Of a stretch of 5,795 nt of DNA, positions 1 to 5,795 are shown piece after piece. The notes beneath the pieces are model-generated. The model made no database searches. It was not told the DNA's origin and saw only the letters and a list, made by a program, of their open reading frames with translations. A program made the translations under genes and the position numbers. The stretch covers positions 1 through 5,795 of the forward strand of contig CACXNN010000103.1 of the NCBI GenBank assembly GCA_902768995.1, in the 5' to 3' direction. The stretch's first letter is position 1; each line of letters opens with the position of its first letter. The stretch comes from an uncultured Eubacteriales bacterium (GTDB lineage Bacteria; Bacillota; Clostridia; Christensenellales; CAG-138).

Positions 1-953
1 CTCATGTCGATATAGTCGCAGACCTTTTGGACCGCGTGGGAACAGGTGGGGTTGGTGCGGACGTGGTGGACCCGGTAGATGAAGTCGTGGTACATGGCGG
101 AAGAGAGGGCGTTGAGCTCCCCGGAGTCCCGGCTGTTCTCGGCGGACTGGATGTAGCAGTCCCCCAGGGGATAGGCCACCTCCGGGCTCAGGCCCCCCTC
201 CATGGCCGCCCGGCAGACCAGGGTGGTGAACACGATGATGCTGGTCTTCATCTGCCGCAGGGGGTCCTGGCCCTGGACCGGCACCCCGGGGCTAAGCTGG
301 ACGCTGCGCTGGAGGACGGCGTGGTAGTTGATGTTCCCCGTGCGGACCATCTCCAGCATGGCCTGCTCGGCGGCGTAGATCTTTGACCGATCCCGCACCC
401 CCACGGGCAGGGCGGCGGAGGGACCGTTTTGGGGCAGGTCCTCCTCCAGGGCGTCCAGGCCCAGCTGCTGGTCTGTCAGGGTGTTGTGGATCATGAGCAC
501 GTAGCGGCTGAAGATGGCGTAGGTCATGACCGGCAGCCGGGGGAGGGTGGCCGTCAGGGCCGCGGCCCAATCCGCCCCTGCCCGGCTGTCCACATAGGGC
601 TGCAGGGCCCGGCGGAGGCGGTCCGGCCGGGGCGCATCGTAGAACACGGGGCCCACGGCGAAGTACAGGGCGCCGTTCCGGTCCGGCTCGTAGCTCAACG
701 CCCATTGCATGCCGATGGGGGAGCCCAGGAGCACCGGCCGCTTATCCGTCTGGGCTGCATACTGGGACAGGCGCTGCAGTCCCTCGAACCGGCGGAAGGC
801 CTCCTCCAGGACGGGGCGGTCCTCCTCCGGGCAGGAGGTGGCGATGAAGTCCCCCTCCGGGCGGCAGCACCATACGTAAATTTTTTCATTTTTCGGGATC
901 AGGCTTTGCAGCAGGATCAAATTCCGCTCGGCGCGGGTCATCCCGTTTTCCAT
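1..953 (-). CDS. AraC-family transcriptional regulator, 3' part (HTH domain) cut by window edge
   Basis: The minus strand is open without a stop from ATG 953-951 to the left edge, giving 317 codons plus two bases. Residues about 8-125 form a sensor-like region of the kind found in many clostridial AraC proteins, including YVWCCRPEGDF and LLGSPIGMQW. Residues 206-272 carry the conserved linker of that group: GNINYHAVL, LSPGVP, DPLRQMK, CRAAMEGGLSPEVAY and YIQSAE. The last visible residues (SHAVQKVCDYIDM, 305-317) match the first helix of an AraC DNA-binding domain, so the roughly 100-residue double helix-turn-helix lies outside the window. The start is supported by an AAAGGA at 966-971, though its 12-base spacing is long; the next in-frame ATG (941) has no ribosome site. 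It is transcribed divergently from the sugar operon and is probably its local activator, likely autoregulated. The inducer is unknown. The family assignment is firm; the role is inferred from position. Confidence 0.9.
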   Translation of the reverse strand, partial: MENGMTRAERNLILLQSLIPKNEKIYVWCCRPEGDFIATSCPEEDRPVLEEAFRRFEGLQRLSQYAAQTDKRPVLLGSPIGMQWALSYEPDRNGALYFAVGPVFYDAPRPDRLRRALQPYVDSRAGADWAAALTATLPRLPVMTYAIFSRYVLMIHNTLTDQQLGLDALEEDLPQNGPSAALPVGVRDRSKIYAAEQAMLEMVRTGNINYHAVLQRSVQLSPGVPVQGQDPLRQMKTSIIVFTTLVCRAAMEGGLSPEVAYPLGDCYIQSAENSRDSGELNALSSAMYHDFIYRVHHVRTNPTCSHAVQKVCDYIDM

Positions 954-965
954 GGAAAGGGACCG

Positions 966-971
966 TCCTTT
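966..971 (-). promoter_or_regulatory. Ribosome binding site of the araC-type gene, inside a potential hairpin
   Basis: AAAGGA on the minus strand lies 12 bases before ATG 953, which is a long spacing. It is the only purine-rich site in the leader, and it decides for the 953 start over ATG 941. The site overlaps the upstream arm of the inverted repeat GAAAGG (972-967) / CCTTTC (960-955), which could form a 6-bp stem with a 6-base loop in the mRNA. Confidence 0.5.
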
Positions 972-995
972 CAGTGTTTTTCATGCTATGCTTCG

Positions 996-1024
996 ATCCT
1001 ATCACGGTTTTCCGGAATTCTCAA
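996..1024 (-). promoter_or_regulatory. Predicted promoter of the araC-type gene
   Basis: Read on the minus strand, TTGAGA (1024-1019) and TAGGAT (1001-996) are separated by exactly 17 bases. The -35 matches the sigma-70/sigma-A consensus at 5 of 6 positions and the -10 at 4 of 6. Transcription would begin near 989, leaving a leader of about 36 bases before ATG 953. Operator repeat 1 (1009-1020) overlaps the spacer and the edge of the -35, so a bound regulator could repress its own gene. Confidence 0.6.
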
Positions 1025-1060
1025 CAGCTTTCCTGAATTTTTATAACTTTTCCCGGTATT
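1009..1060. promoter_or_regulatory. Three direct repeats with 20-bp period, candidate AraC-type operator
   Basis: TTTCCGGAATTC (1009-1020), TTTCCTGAATTT (1029-1040) and TTTCCCGGTATT (1049-1060) begin exactly 20 bp apart, close to two helical turns. All three share TTTCC, a G at position 7 and a T at position 11. Repeats 1 and 2 agree at 10 of 12 positions, repeats 2 and 3 at 8, and repeats 1 and 3 at 7. AraC-family activators commonly bind direct repeats about 21 bp apart, with the proximal one abutting the -35. Here repeat 3 ends 5 bases before the operon -35, while repeat 1 overlaps the divergent araC promoter. The repeats are seen directly; binding by the adjacent regulator is inferred. 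Confidence 0.6.
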
Positions 1061-1065
1061 TTGGC

Positions 1066-1094
1066 TTTACGCCTTCCGTGCGCCGGCCTACAAT
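1066..1094 (+). promoter_or_regulatory. Predicted promoter of the sugar operon
   Basis: TTTACG (1066-1071) and TACAAT (1089-1094) are separated by exactly 17 bases. The -10 matches consensus at 5 of 6 positions and the -35 at only 4 of 6, as expected for an activator-dependent promoter. The start of transcription would be near 1101, giving a leader of about 52 bases before ATG 1153. The AraC-type repeats end just upstream of the -35. This is the only convincing promoter for the four rightward genes. Confidence 0.65.
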
Positions 1095-1105
1095 GGGATC
1101 GTAAG

Positions 1106-1128
1106 GCGGGCGGCAGGTCCAAGCCCGC
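1106..1128 (+). other. GC-rich hairpin in the operon 5' leader
   Basis: GCGGGC (1106-1111) and GCCCGC (1123-1128) are perfect inverted repeats around an 11-base loop. They would fold near the 5' end of the operon mRNA, just after the predicted start of transcription. A run of A, not T, follows on the plus strand, so this is not an intrinsic terminator for the operon. It may simply stabilise the 5' end of the transcript. Confidence 0.4.
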
Positions 1129-1139
1129 GAAAAAACAGC

Positions 1140-1145
1140 AAGGAG
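1140..1145 (+). promoter_or_regulatory. Ribosome binding site of the symporter gene
   Basis: AAGGAG lies 7 bases before ATG 1153. This strong, well-spaced site fixes the symporter start and argues against a longer N-terminus beginning upstream. Confidence 0.8.
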
Positions 1146-1152
1146 CAGCACT

Positions 1153-2562
1153 ATGAAAAAGAATCCCCAAGTCCTCGAACCTATGGTATATATCCTCATC
1201 CAGCAGGCGAGCTACGCAGCCAGCATCGGCTTCGGCATCTCCACTGCCATCATTGGCGTCATCATCATGGGCACCCGGATCCTGGATGCTGTGACCGACT
1301 CCCTTCTGGCTTTCGTGTACGACAGGGTGAACACCCGCTTCGGCAAGATCCGTATCCTGCTGATCGTGGGCTGGTTGATCCAAAGTTTCGGATTGCTGGG
1401 CATGTTCCATCTGTTCTCCAGCAAGGGGCTGGGCGTGGCGACCTTTGCCCTGTCTTATGTGGTTTACATCATCGGGTATACGCTGGTGAACATGACGGGA
1501 CAGACCATTCCGGCGCTCATGTCGAACGATCCCAAACAGCGGCCGAAGATCGGCGTTTGGCTGACAGCCTTCAATTATGTCGTGCCTATGGCCTTGTCCA
1601 TCGTGCTGAGCAACGTGATACTGAAAGCCGCCGGCGGCGAATACAACCAGGCGTACCTGTCCATGGCAGTGTTTATGGTCGTTGGATTGTCCGGTCTGGG
1701 CGTTCTCCTCACCTGCATCGGCGTTTCCGCCTTTGATAAACCGGAAAACTTCTCGGGCATCGGCAAGCATGAGCACCTGAAGTTCAAGGATATGATTGAC
1801 GTGCTGTCCCACAACAAGCCTCTGCAGAGCTACATCGCAGCTCAGGCCAGTGATAAAATTGCCCAGCTGGTGGCGGGACAGGCTATCATCACCACGATGC
1901 TCTACGGCATCGTGATCGGGAATGTGGGTCTCGGCACCATTCTCTCCGCCATCGGCATGTTCCCCTCCATCATCTTCGCTGTGTTCGGTGCCCGGTATGC
2001 CGGCAAGCACGGCAGCAAAAAGGCCATCGTCGATTGGACCTGGGCCTGCATCGGCACCTCCGTGCTCATGATCCTCTTCTTTGTCCTGATCCGCAATAAC
2101 ACTGCGGCCATTGCCGCTATGGGAAGCCTGCCCATGATCGGGTATGTGCTCATCACCTTCCTCTGCCGTGGAACGCAGATGTGCGTCACCACATCCGCCA
2201 CCTCGTTCATGGCAGATGTGATCGATTATGAGCTCGACCGAAGCGGACGCTATATTCCTGCTGTAGTCAGCGGTACCTACAGCCTTATCGACAAGATCAT
2301 CTCCTCCTTCGGCGCCGTCCTTGCTACCGGCTGTATAGCTCTGATCGGTTATACCAACACCGTGCCGCAGCCCACCGATCCGCTGACGCCGAGCGTGTTC
2401 TGGATGACCCTGGCGCTGATGTATGTTCTGCCGATCATAGGATGGATCATTACGCTCATCGCAATGAAGCCCTGCAAGCTGGACAAGGCCGAGATGGTGG
2501 AGGTCCAGAAGCGGATCGCCGAGAAGAAGGCCGAAGCCAAAGCTGAGCTCGCGGCTGAATAA
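1153..2562 (+). CDS. GPH/MelB-type sugar:cation symporter (MFS_2)
   Basis: A 469-residue, strongly hydrophobic membrane protein of the glycoside-pentoside-hexuronide:cation symporter family, which imports glycosides with Na+ or H+. The family signature after helix 2 is clear: RILDAVTD (42-49), DRVNTRFGK (57-65), then PALMSNDPKQR (120-130), a central cytoplasmic loop (about 192-225, with HNKPLQ), and MADVIDYE (353-360) followed by RSGRY. D45 and D49 sit where MelB has its cation-binding D55 and D59. Hydrophobic stretches fit about 11-12 membrane helices, ending in a charged, probably helical tail (438-469, rich in K/E/A). The region before D45 is about 10 residues shorter than in MelB, so helix 1 looks abbreviated. 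It is first in the operon, 11 bases before the GH2 gene, suggesting it brings in the GH2/GH78 substrate. GC content appears somewhat lower than in the neighbouring genes. The family is certain; the substrate is not. Confidence 0.92.
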   Translation: MKKNPQVLEPMVYILIQQASYAASIGFGISTAIIGVIIMGTRILDAVTDSLLAFVYDRVNTRFGKIRILLIVGWLIQSFGLLGMFHLFSSKGLGVATFALSYVVYIIGYTLVNMTGQTIPALMSNDPKQRPKIGVWLTAFNYVVPMALSIVLSNVILKAAGGEYNQAYLSMAVFMVVGLSGLGVLLTCIGVSAFDKPENFSGIGKHEHLKFKDMIDVLSHNKPLQSYIAAQASDKIAQLVAGQAIITTMLYGIVIGNVGLGTILSAIGMFPSIIFAVFGARYAGKHGSKKAIVDWTWACIGTSVLMILFFVLIRNNTAAIAAMGSLPMIGYVLITFLCRGTQMCVTTSATSFMADVIDYELDRSGRYIPAVVSGTYSLIDKIISSFGAVLATGCIALIGYTNTVPQPTDPLTPSVFWMTLALMYVLPIIGWIITLIAMKPCKLDKAEMVEVQKRIAEKKAEAKAELAAE

Positions 2563-2567
2563 GGAAG
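2561..2567 (+). promoter_or_regulatory. Ribosome binding site of the GH2 gene
   Basis: AAGGAAG overlaps the last two bases of the symporter TAA stop and lies 6 bases before ATG 2574. It supports that start and suggests coupled translation of the two genes. Confidence 0.75.
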
Positions 2568-2573
2568 ACACGC

Positions 2574-4748
2574 ATGCGTAAGAGCGTTACACTGACAAAG
2601 GGATGGCGGTTTCTGAAGGCCGCCATTCCTGTAGAGACGGCCATGGCCTACGCCCGGCAAGGGGAAGAGGTGACCCTGCCCCACACCTGGAACGCCCTGG
2701 ACGGCCAGGACGGGGGCAACGACTACCACCGGGGCAAGTGTTGGTACGTGCGGGAAATACGGCCCGAGGAGCTGTCCGGGGAAGCTAACTTCCTGGAGAT
2801 CAACGGGGCCAACCACACGGCTGAGGTCTATCTGGACGGGGCGCTGCTCGCCCGGCACGAGGGCGGCTATTCCGCCTTCCGGGTGGAGCTGCCCCATCCC
2901 GGCACCCTGGCCATTTCCGTGGACAACGGCGACAGCGACCGCGTCTACCCCCAGAAGGCGGACTTCACCTTTTACGGCGGCCTCTATCGGGACGTGAACA
3001 TCGTGTCCGTGCCCCGGGAGCATTTCGAGCTTGTAAAGGACGGCACACCGGGGATCAAGGTGACGCCCGTGGTGGATCTTGGTAAAAAACGAGCCGTCGT
3101 CACCGTGGAGACCTGGCATAATGCCGAGACTGTGGACATCACCGTGAACGGAGAGACGAAGACCGTGGAGAACACCGCCGTGTTCACCATCGAAAACGTC
3201 CGCCTGTGGGATGGTGTATTCGACCCCTATCTCTACACTGCGTCGGCTAAGCTCCCTTCCGGGGATGAGGTCAGCGCCCGTTTCGGCTGCCGCATCTTCG
3301 ATTTCGACCCGCAACAGGGCTTCCTGCTGAACGGCCGCCTTTATCCCCTCCGGGGCGTGAGCCGCCACCAGGACAGGAAGGGCAAGGGCAACGCCCTCGC
3401 CTATGAGGACCACGTTGCAGACATGGCCGTGATCCGGGAGATCGGCGCCAACACCGTGCGTCTTGCACACTACCAGCACGCCCAGGCCTTCTACGACCTG
3501 TGCGACGAGAACGGCATCGTGGTCTGGGCGGAGATCCCCTACATCACCATGCACATGGCGGACGGGCGGGAGAACACCCTCACCGCCATGCGGGAGCTCA
3601 TCACCCAGTGCTACAACCACCCCTCCATCGCGGTCTGGGGCCTCAGCAACGAGATCACCGCCGCCAGCGCCGTGAATGAGGACCTGCTGGAGAACCATCG
3701 GCTCCTCAACGACCTGTGCCACAAGATGGACCCCACTCGGAAGACCACCATGGCCAACGTCTTCATGCTGGAGACCGACAGCCCCATCCTGGACGTTCCC
3801 GACGTGAACAGCTACAACCTGTACTTCGGCTGGTATCTGGGCGACATGGACGAAACGGACCGGTTCTTCGACGAGTACAACGCCCAGCACCCGGATCGGG
3901 TCATGGGCTTCTCCGAATACGGGGCCGACGCCAACCCCGCCTTCCACAGCAGCCGCCCCGAGAAGGGGGACTACACCGAGGAGTACCAGTGCCTGTACCA
4001 CGAGCACATGCTGCGAATGATCGAGGCGCGCCCCTGGCTCTGGGCTACCCACGTGTGGAACCTGTTCGACTTCGCCGCCGACGGCCGGGACGAGGGGGGC
4101 AAGCATGGAGAGAACCAGAAGGGCCTGGTGACCTTCGACCGCTCCCTCCGCAAGGACGCCTTCTATCTCTATAAGGCCGCCTGGAACAAGACCGAGCCCT
4201 TCGTCCACCTCTGCGGCAAGCGGTACGAGAACCGGAACGAGCATGAGACCGAGATCAAGGTCTACGCCAACCAGCCGGAGGTCCGGCTCTATGTGGACGA
4301 TACCCTGGTGGGCACGCAAACCGGCCACACCGTCTTCACCTTCCGGGTGCCCCTGTTGGGCGAACATATGATCCGGGCCGAGGCTCCGGGCTGCATCGAC
4401 GCCATGGTGATCCGGTATGTGGCGGAGCCGGACGAAAGCTACGTCTTCAACAAGGCCGCCGCCAGCGTCGCCAACTGGTTCGACGCGGAGAAGCCGGACC
4501 CCGCCTGCTTCTCCGTCCAGGACACCCTGGGCGAGATCCGGCAGCACCCCCAGGCCGGACCCATCGTGGAGGCCATGATGGCCAAAGGTGCCTCCGAGCG
4601 GGGCGACGTGGCCGAGGCCGTGAAGGACAACCCGGCGCTCCAGCGGATGATGGGCCGCATGACCATGCTGAGCCTGTTGAAGCAGGGCGGCGCCGACGAG
4701 GAGAGCATCCGGCAGTTGAACCGGGTTTTGCAGGGGATCCGCAAATGA
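2574..4748 (+). CDS. Glycoside hydrolase family 2, beta-galactosidase-like
   Basis: A 724-residue retaining glycosidase of family GH2. Domains in order: an N-terminal jelly-roll sugar-binding domain (about 1-140, with LPHTWNALDG and HEGGYSAF), an immunoglobulin-like domain (about 145-245), the catalytic TIM barrel (about 250-540), a beta-sandwich resembling those after GH2 barrels (about 541-617), and a helical C-terminal extension (about 646-724). GVSRHQDR (261-268) and RLAHYQH (296-302) are GH2 landmarks. E360 in GLSNEIT is the expected acid/base and E448 in GFSEYGAD the expected nucleophile. NQKGLV with DRSLRKDAFYLYKA near 514 is typical of beta-galactosidases in this subgroup, although N514-x-K516 also resembles the beta-glucuronidase NxK motif. 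No signal peptide is seen, so it should act in the cytoplasm on imported glycosides. Its stop overlaps the next start by 4 bases. GH2 membership is certain; galactose specificity is likely but not proven. Confidence 0.93.
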   Translation: MRKSVTLTKGWRFLKAAIPVETAMAYARQGEEVTLPHTWNALDGQDGGNDYHRGKCWYVREIRPEELSGEANFLEINGANHTAEVYLDGALLARHEGGYSAFRVELPHPGTLAISVDNGDSDRVYPQKADFTFYGGLYRDVNIVSVPREHFELVKDGTPGIKVTPVVDLGKKRAVVTVETWHNAETVDITVNGETKTVENTAVFTIENVRLWDGVFDPYLYTASAKLPSGDEVSARFGCRIFDFDPQQGFLLNGRLYPLRGVSRHQDRKGKGNALAYEDHVADMAVIREIGANTVRLAHYQHAQAFYDLCDENGIVVWAEIPYITMHMADGRENTLTAMRELITQCYNHPSIAVWGLSNEITAASAVNEDLLENHRLLNDLCHKMDPTRKTTMANVFMLETDSPILDVPDVNSYNLYFGWYLGDMDETDRFFDEYNAQHPDRVMGFSEYGADANPAFHSSRPEKGDYTEEYQCLYHEHMLRMIEARPWLWATHVWNLFDFAADGRDEGGKHGENQKGLVTFDRSLRKDAFYLYKAAWNKTEPFVHLCGKRYENRNEHETEIKVYANQPEVRLYVDDTLVGTQTGHTVFTFRVPLLGEHMIRAEAPGCIDAMVIRYVAEPDESYVFNKAAASVANWFDAEKPDPACFSVQDTLGEIRQHPQAGPIVEAMMAKGASERGDVAEAVKDNPALQRMMGRMTMLSLLKQGGADEESIRQLNRVLQGIRK

Positions 4749-5590
4749 AGACCTACGTACAACAGATCATGCTGGGCACGGTGACGGGCAGCGAGGAAGC
4801 CGCCCGCGCCACGCTCCGCCGCGTCAGGGCCGCCGGATACGACGGCCTTGAATTGAATCGGTTCATGACCCGGCCCACCTCGCTTATGGTCCGGCTGCTG
4901 ACGAAGGCCGCCGGCATGCCCACGGGCAGGGGCGGGAAGCTGGATTGGCCCAAGCTGATGGGGGAGAGCGGGCTCGAGACTATCAGCTACCACGCGGACC
5001 TGGGGAGCCTCGAACGGGAGGCCGCCGCTGTCGCTCAGGAGGCGAAGGCCCTGGGCACGGACAAAGTGGTGGTCACCGGCATGTACCGCTTCGACTACGG
5101 CAGCGAACAGGCGGTGAAGGACCTGGCCCGGCGGCTCAATGCAGCCGGGGCGGCCCTGAAGGAACAGGGCTTGTCCCTTCTATACCACAATCACAACGTG
5201 GAATTGCTGTTCGTGCAGCCGAAGGTCCGCGCCTATGATATACTGATAGACGAGACGGACCCAGCCCTGGTGAGCTTCGAGTTCGACAGCTATTGGTTCG
5301 CTGACGGGGGCGCGGATTCCAAGGCATGGATGCGCCGCCTGGGTACCCGCATGCAGCTCTGGCACGTGACCGACCGGGGCAGCCGCCAAACCGGCCCCGC
5401 CATGACGCCCATTGTAAAGTGCGACAGCCTGGAGTTGGGTACGGGGAACATGGACCTGGCGGGCATGCGCGAGATCGCCCTCGAAAACGGCGTGGAGGCC
5501 GTGATCCTGGAGAGCCACAAAAACTGGATCCACAAGGACCCGATCAAGAGCCTGGAGTTGAGCGCCGAATATCTGAAGGGATGGAAATGA
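4745..5590 (+). CDS. Sugar phosphate isomerase/epimerase-type TIM barrel (xylose isomerase-like)
   Basis: A 281-residue protein of the AP-endonuclease-2/xylose-isomerase-like superfamily (the IolE and ketose 3-epimerase fold). The metal-binding quartet is visible: E153 in YHNHNVE (147-153), D181 in FEFDSYW, H207 in LWHVTD, and E256 in VILESHKN. Further family landmarks are GLELN near the end of strand 2 (E36), YHADLG, and ELGTGNMD. The start is fixed by AGGGG at 4732-4736, 8 bases upstream, and by the ATGA overlap with the GH2 stop. It has no signal peptide or membrane segment. Family members isomerise, epimerise or dehydrate sugars and inositols, and some act on oxidised glycosides. Its position between two glycosidase genes suggests work on a released sugar or sugar phosphate, or on the glycoside itself. 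The superfamily is secure; the reaction and substrate cannot be assigned from sequence alone. Confidence 0.88.
   Translation: MKTYVQQIMLGTVTGSEEAARATLRRVRAAGYDGLELNRFMTRPTSLMVRLLTKAAGMPTGRGGKLDWPKLMGESGLETISYHADLGSLEREAAAVAQEAKALGTDKVVVTGMYRFDYGSEQAVKDLARRLNAAGAALKEQGLSLLYHNHNVELLFVQPKVRAYDILIDETDPALVSFEFDSYWFADGGADSKAWMRRLGTRMQLWHVTDRGSRQTGPAMTPIVKCDSLELGTGNMDLAGMREIALENGVEAVILESHKNWIHKDPIKSLELSAEYLKGWK
5575..5580 (+). promoter_or_regulatory. Ribosome binding site choosing the GH78 start
   Basis: GAAGGG lies 6 bases before ATG 5587 and 12 before the next in-frame ATG at 5593. The spacing and the ATGA overlap with the upstream stop favour 5587. Confidence 0.65.
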
Positions 5591-5795
5591 CCATGGACTT
5601 AAGAGACCTGTTCATCACCACGGAGCGCCCCTACAAGGAGGGGGCCGTGGAGGTGTTCGCCCATGCGATCCCCGCAGGGGCGGTGGAGAAAGCAACCCTG
5701 ACCGTCACCGCTCTGGGGGTCTACGAGGCGGAGCTCAACGGCCGGAAGGTGGGGGACGTCCTCTTCGCCCCCGGCTACACCTACTATCCCCGGGA
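5587..5795 (+). CDS. Alpha-L-rhamnosidase (GH78), N-terminal part only; runs off the right edge
   Basis: The frame is open from ATG 5587 to the right edge, giving 69 codons plus two bases. Residues 35-67 match the N-terminal beta-sandwich domain of bacterial alpha-L-rhamnosidases (Bac_rhamnosid_N): KATLTVTALGVYEAELNGRK continues into VGDVLFAPGYTYY. The family norm here is a small 'aLGxYExxiNGxkVGd..laPGwT.Y' block. GH78 enzymes remove terminal alpha-L-rhamnose from plant glycosides, saponins and pectic side chains. Only this accessory domain is visible; the (alpha/alpha)6 catalytic barrel and its acidic residues lie beyond the window. No signal peptide is evident, so a cytoplasmic enzyme fed by the symporter is likely. 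Its ATG overlaps the previous stop by 4 bases, indicating translational coupling. The N-terminal domain also occurs in a few other sugar-active enzymes, so the call is strong but not final. Confidence 0.82.
   Translation, partial: MTMDLRDLFITTERPYKEGAVEVFAHAIPAGAVEKATLTVTALGVYEAELNGRKVGDVLFAPGYTYYPR

Noticed and set aside
429..1046. A 205-codon plus-strand frame overlapping the araC gene and its promoter
   Set aside because: It is antisense to conserved AraC-family sequence and has no family resemblance or ribosome site; it is explained by GC-rich codon bias.
1042..1047. TATAAC as an alternative -10 for the operon
   Set aside because: No acceptable -35 lies 16-18 bases upstream on the plus strand, and it sits between operator repeats 2 and 3. 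The TTTACG/TACAAT pair is better.
1106..1136. Intrinsic terminator or attenuator in the operon leader
   Set aside because: The hairpin is followed by A residues on the plus strand rather than T, so it lacks the U-tract. On the minus strand no T-run follows the stem.
954..1152. Catabolite-repression (cre-like) site between the divergent genes
   Set aside because: I looked for a TGWAANCGNTNWCA-like palindrome and found no convincing match.
1021..2571. A 516-codon open frame on the minus strand opposite the symporter gene
   Set aside because: The translation is hydrophilic and histidine/aspartate-rich with no recognisable family, as expected of an antisense shadow of a hydrophobic membrane protein.
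2349..4547. A 732-codon open frame on the minus strand opposite the GH2 gene
   Set aside because: It mirrors the GC-rich GH2 frame and its translation is rich in V, G, H and L with no domain motif. It has no ribosome site or promoter, while the plus strand has complete GH2 motifs.

Overview
The window looks like part of a sugar-utilisation locus from a GC-rich (roughly 60% by eye) low-complexity-free bacterial chromosome, most likely a gut-type Clostridia/Oscillospiraceae relative. That placement rests on the style of the AraC-type regulator, the GPH-type symporter and the GH2 enzyme with a helical C-terminal extension. It is an inference from remembered family resemblance; no ribosomal or other marker gene is present.

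Layout: an AraC-family regulator runs leftward from 953 and is cut by the left edge before its DNA-binding domain. A 199-base divergent intergenic region (954-1152) holds one good promoter in each direction and three TTTCC-type direct repeats exactly 20 bp apart, which form a plausible operator. Four genes then run rightward as one tight operon: a GPH/MelB-type sugar:cation symporter (1153-2562), a GH2 beta-galactosidase-like enzyme (2574-4748), a sugar phosphate isomerase/epimerase-type TIM barrel (4745-5590), and the start of a GH78 alpha-L-rhamnosidase-like gene (5587 to the right edge). The junctions are an 11-base gap followed by two 4-base ATGA overlaps. No terminator is visible inside the window.

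Working model (inference): the AraC protein senses an imported glycoside or its product and activates the operon from the repeats next to the operon -35. The symporter imports an intact small glycoside or oligosaccharide. GH2 and GH78 carry no visible signal peptide and would cleave it in the cytoplasm, releasing galactose-type and rhamnose-type sugars, and the TIM-barrel enzyme would act on a released sugar or sugar phosphate. The rhamnosidase suggests plant-derived substrates such as flavonoid rhamnoglycosides, saponins or pectic side chains. Which of these is used cannot be read from the sequence.

No RNA genes, CRISPR arrays, insertion sequences or attachment sites were seen. The long open frames antisense to the real genes are composition artefacts.
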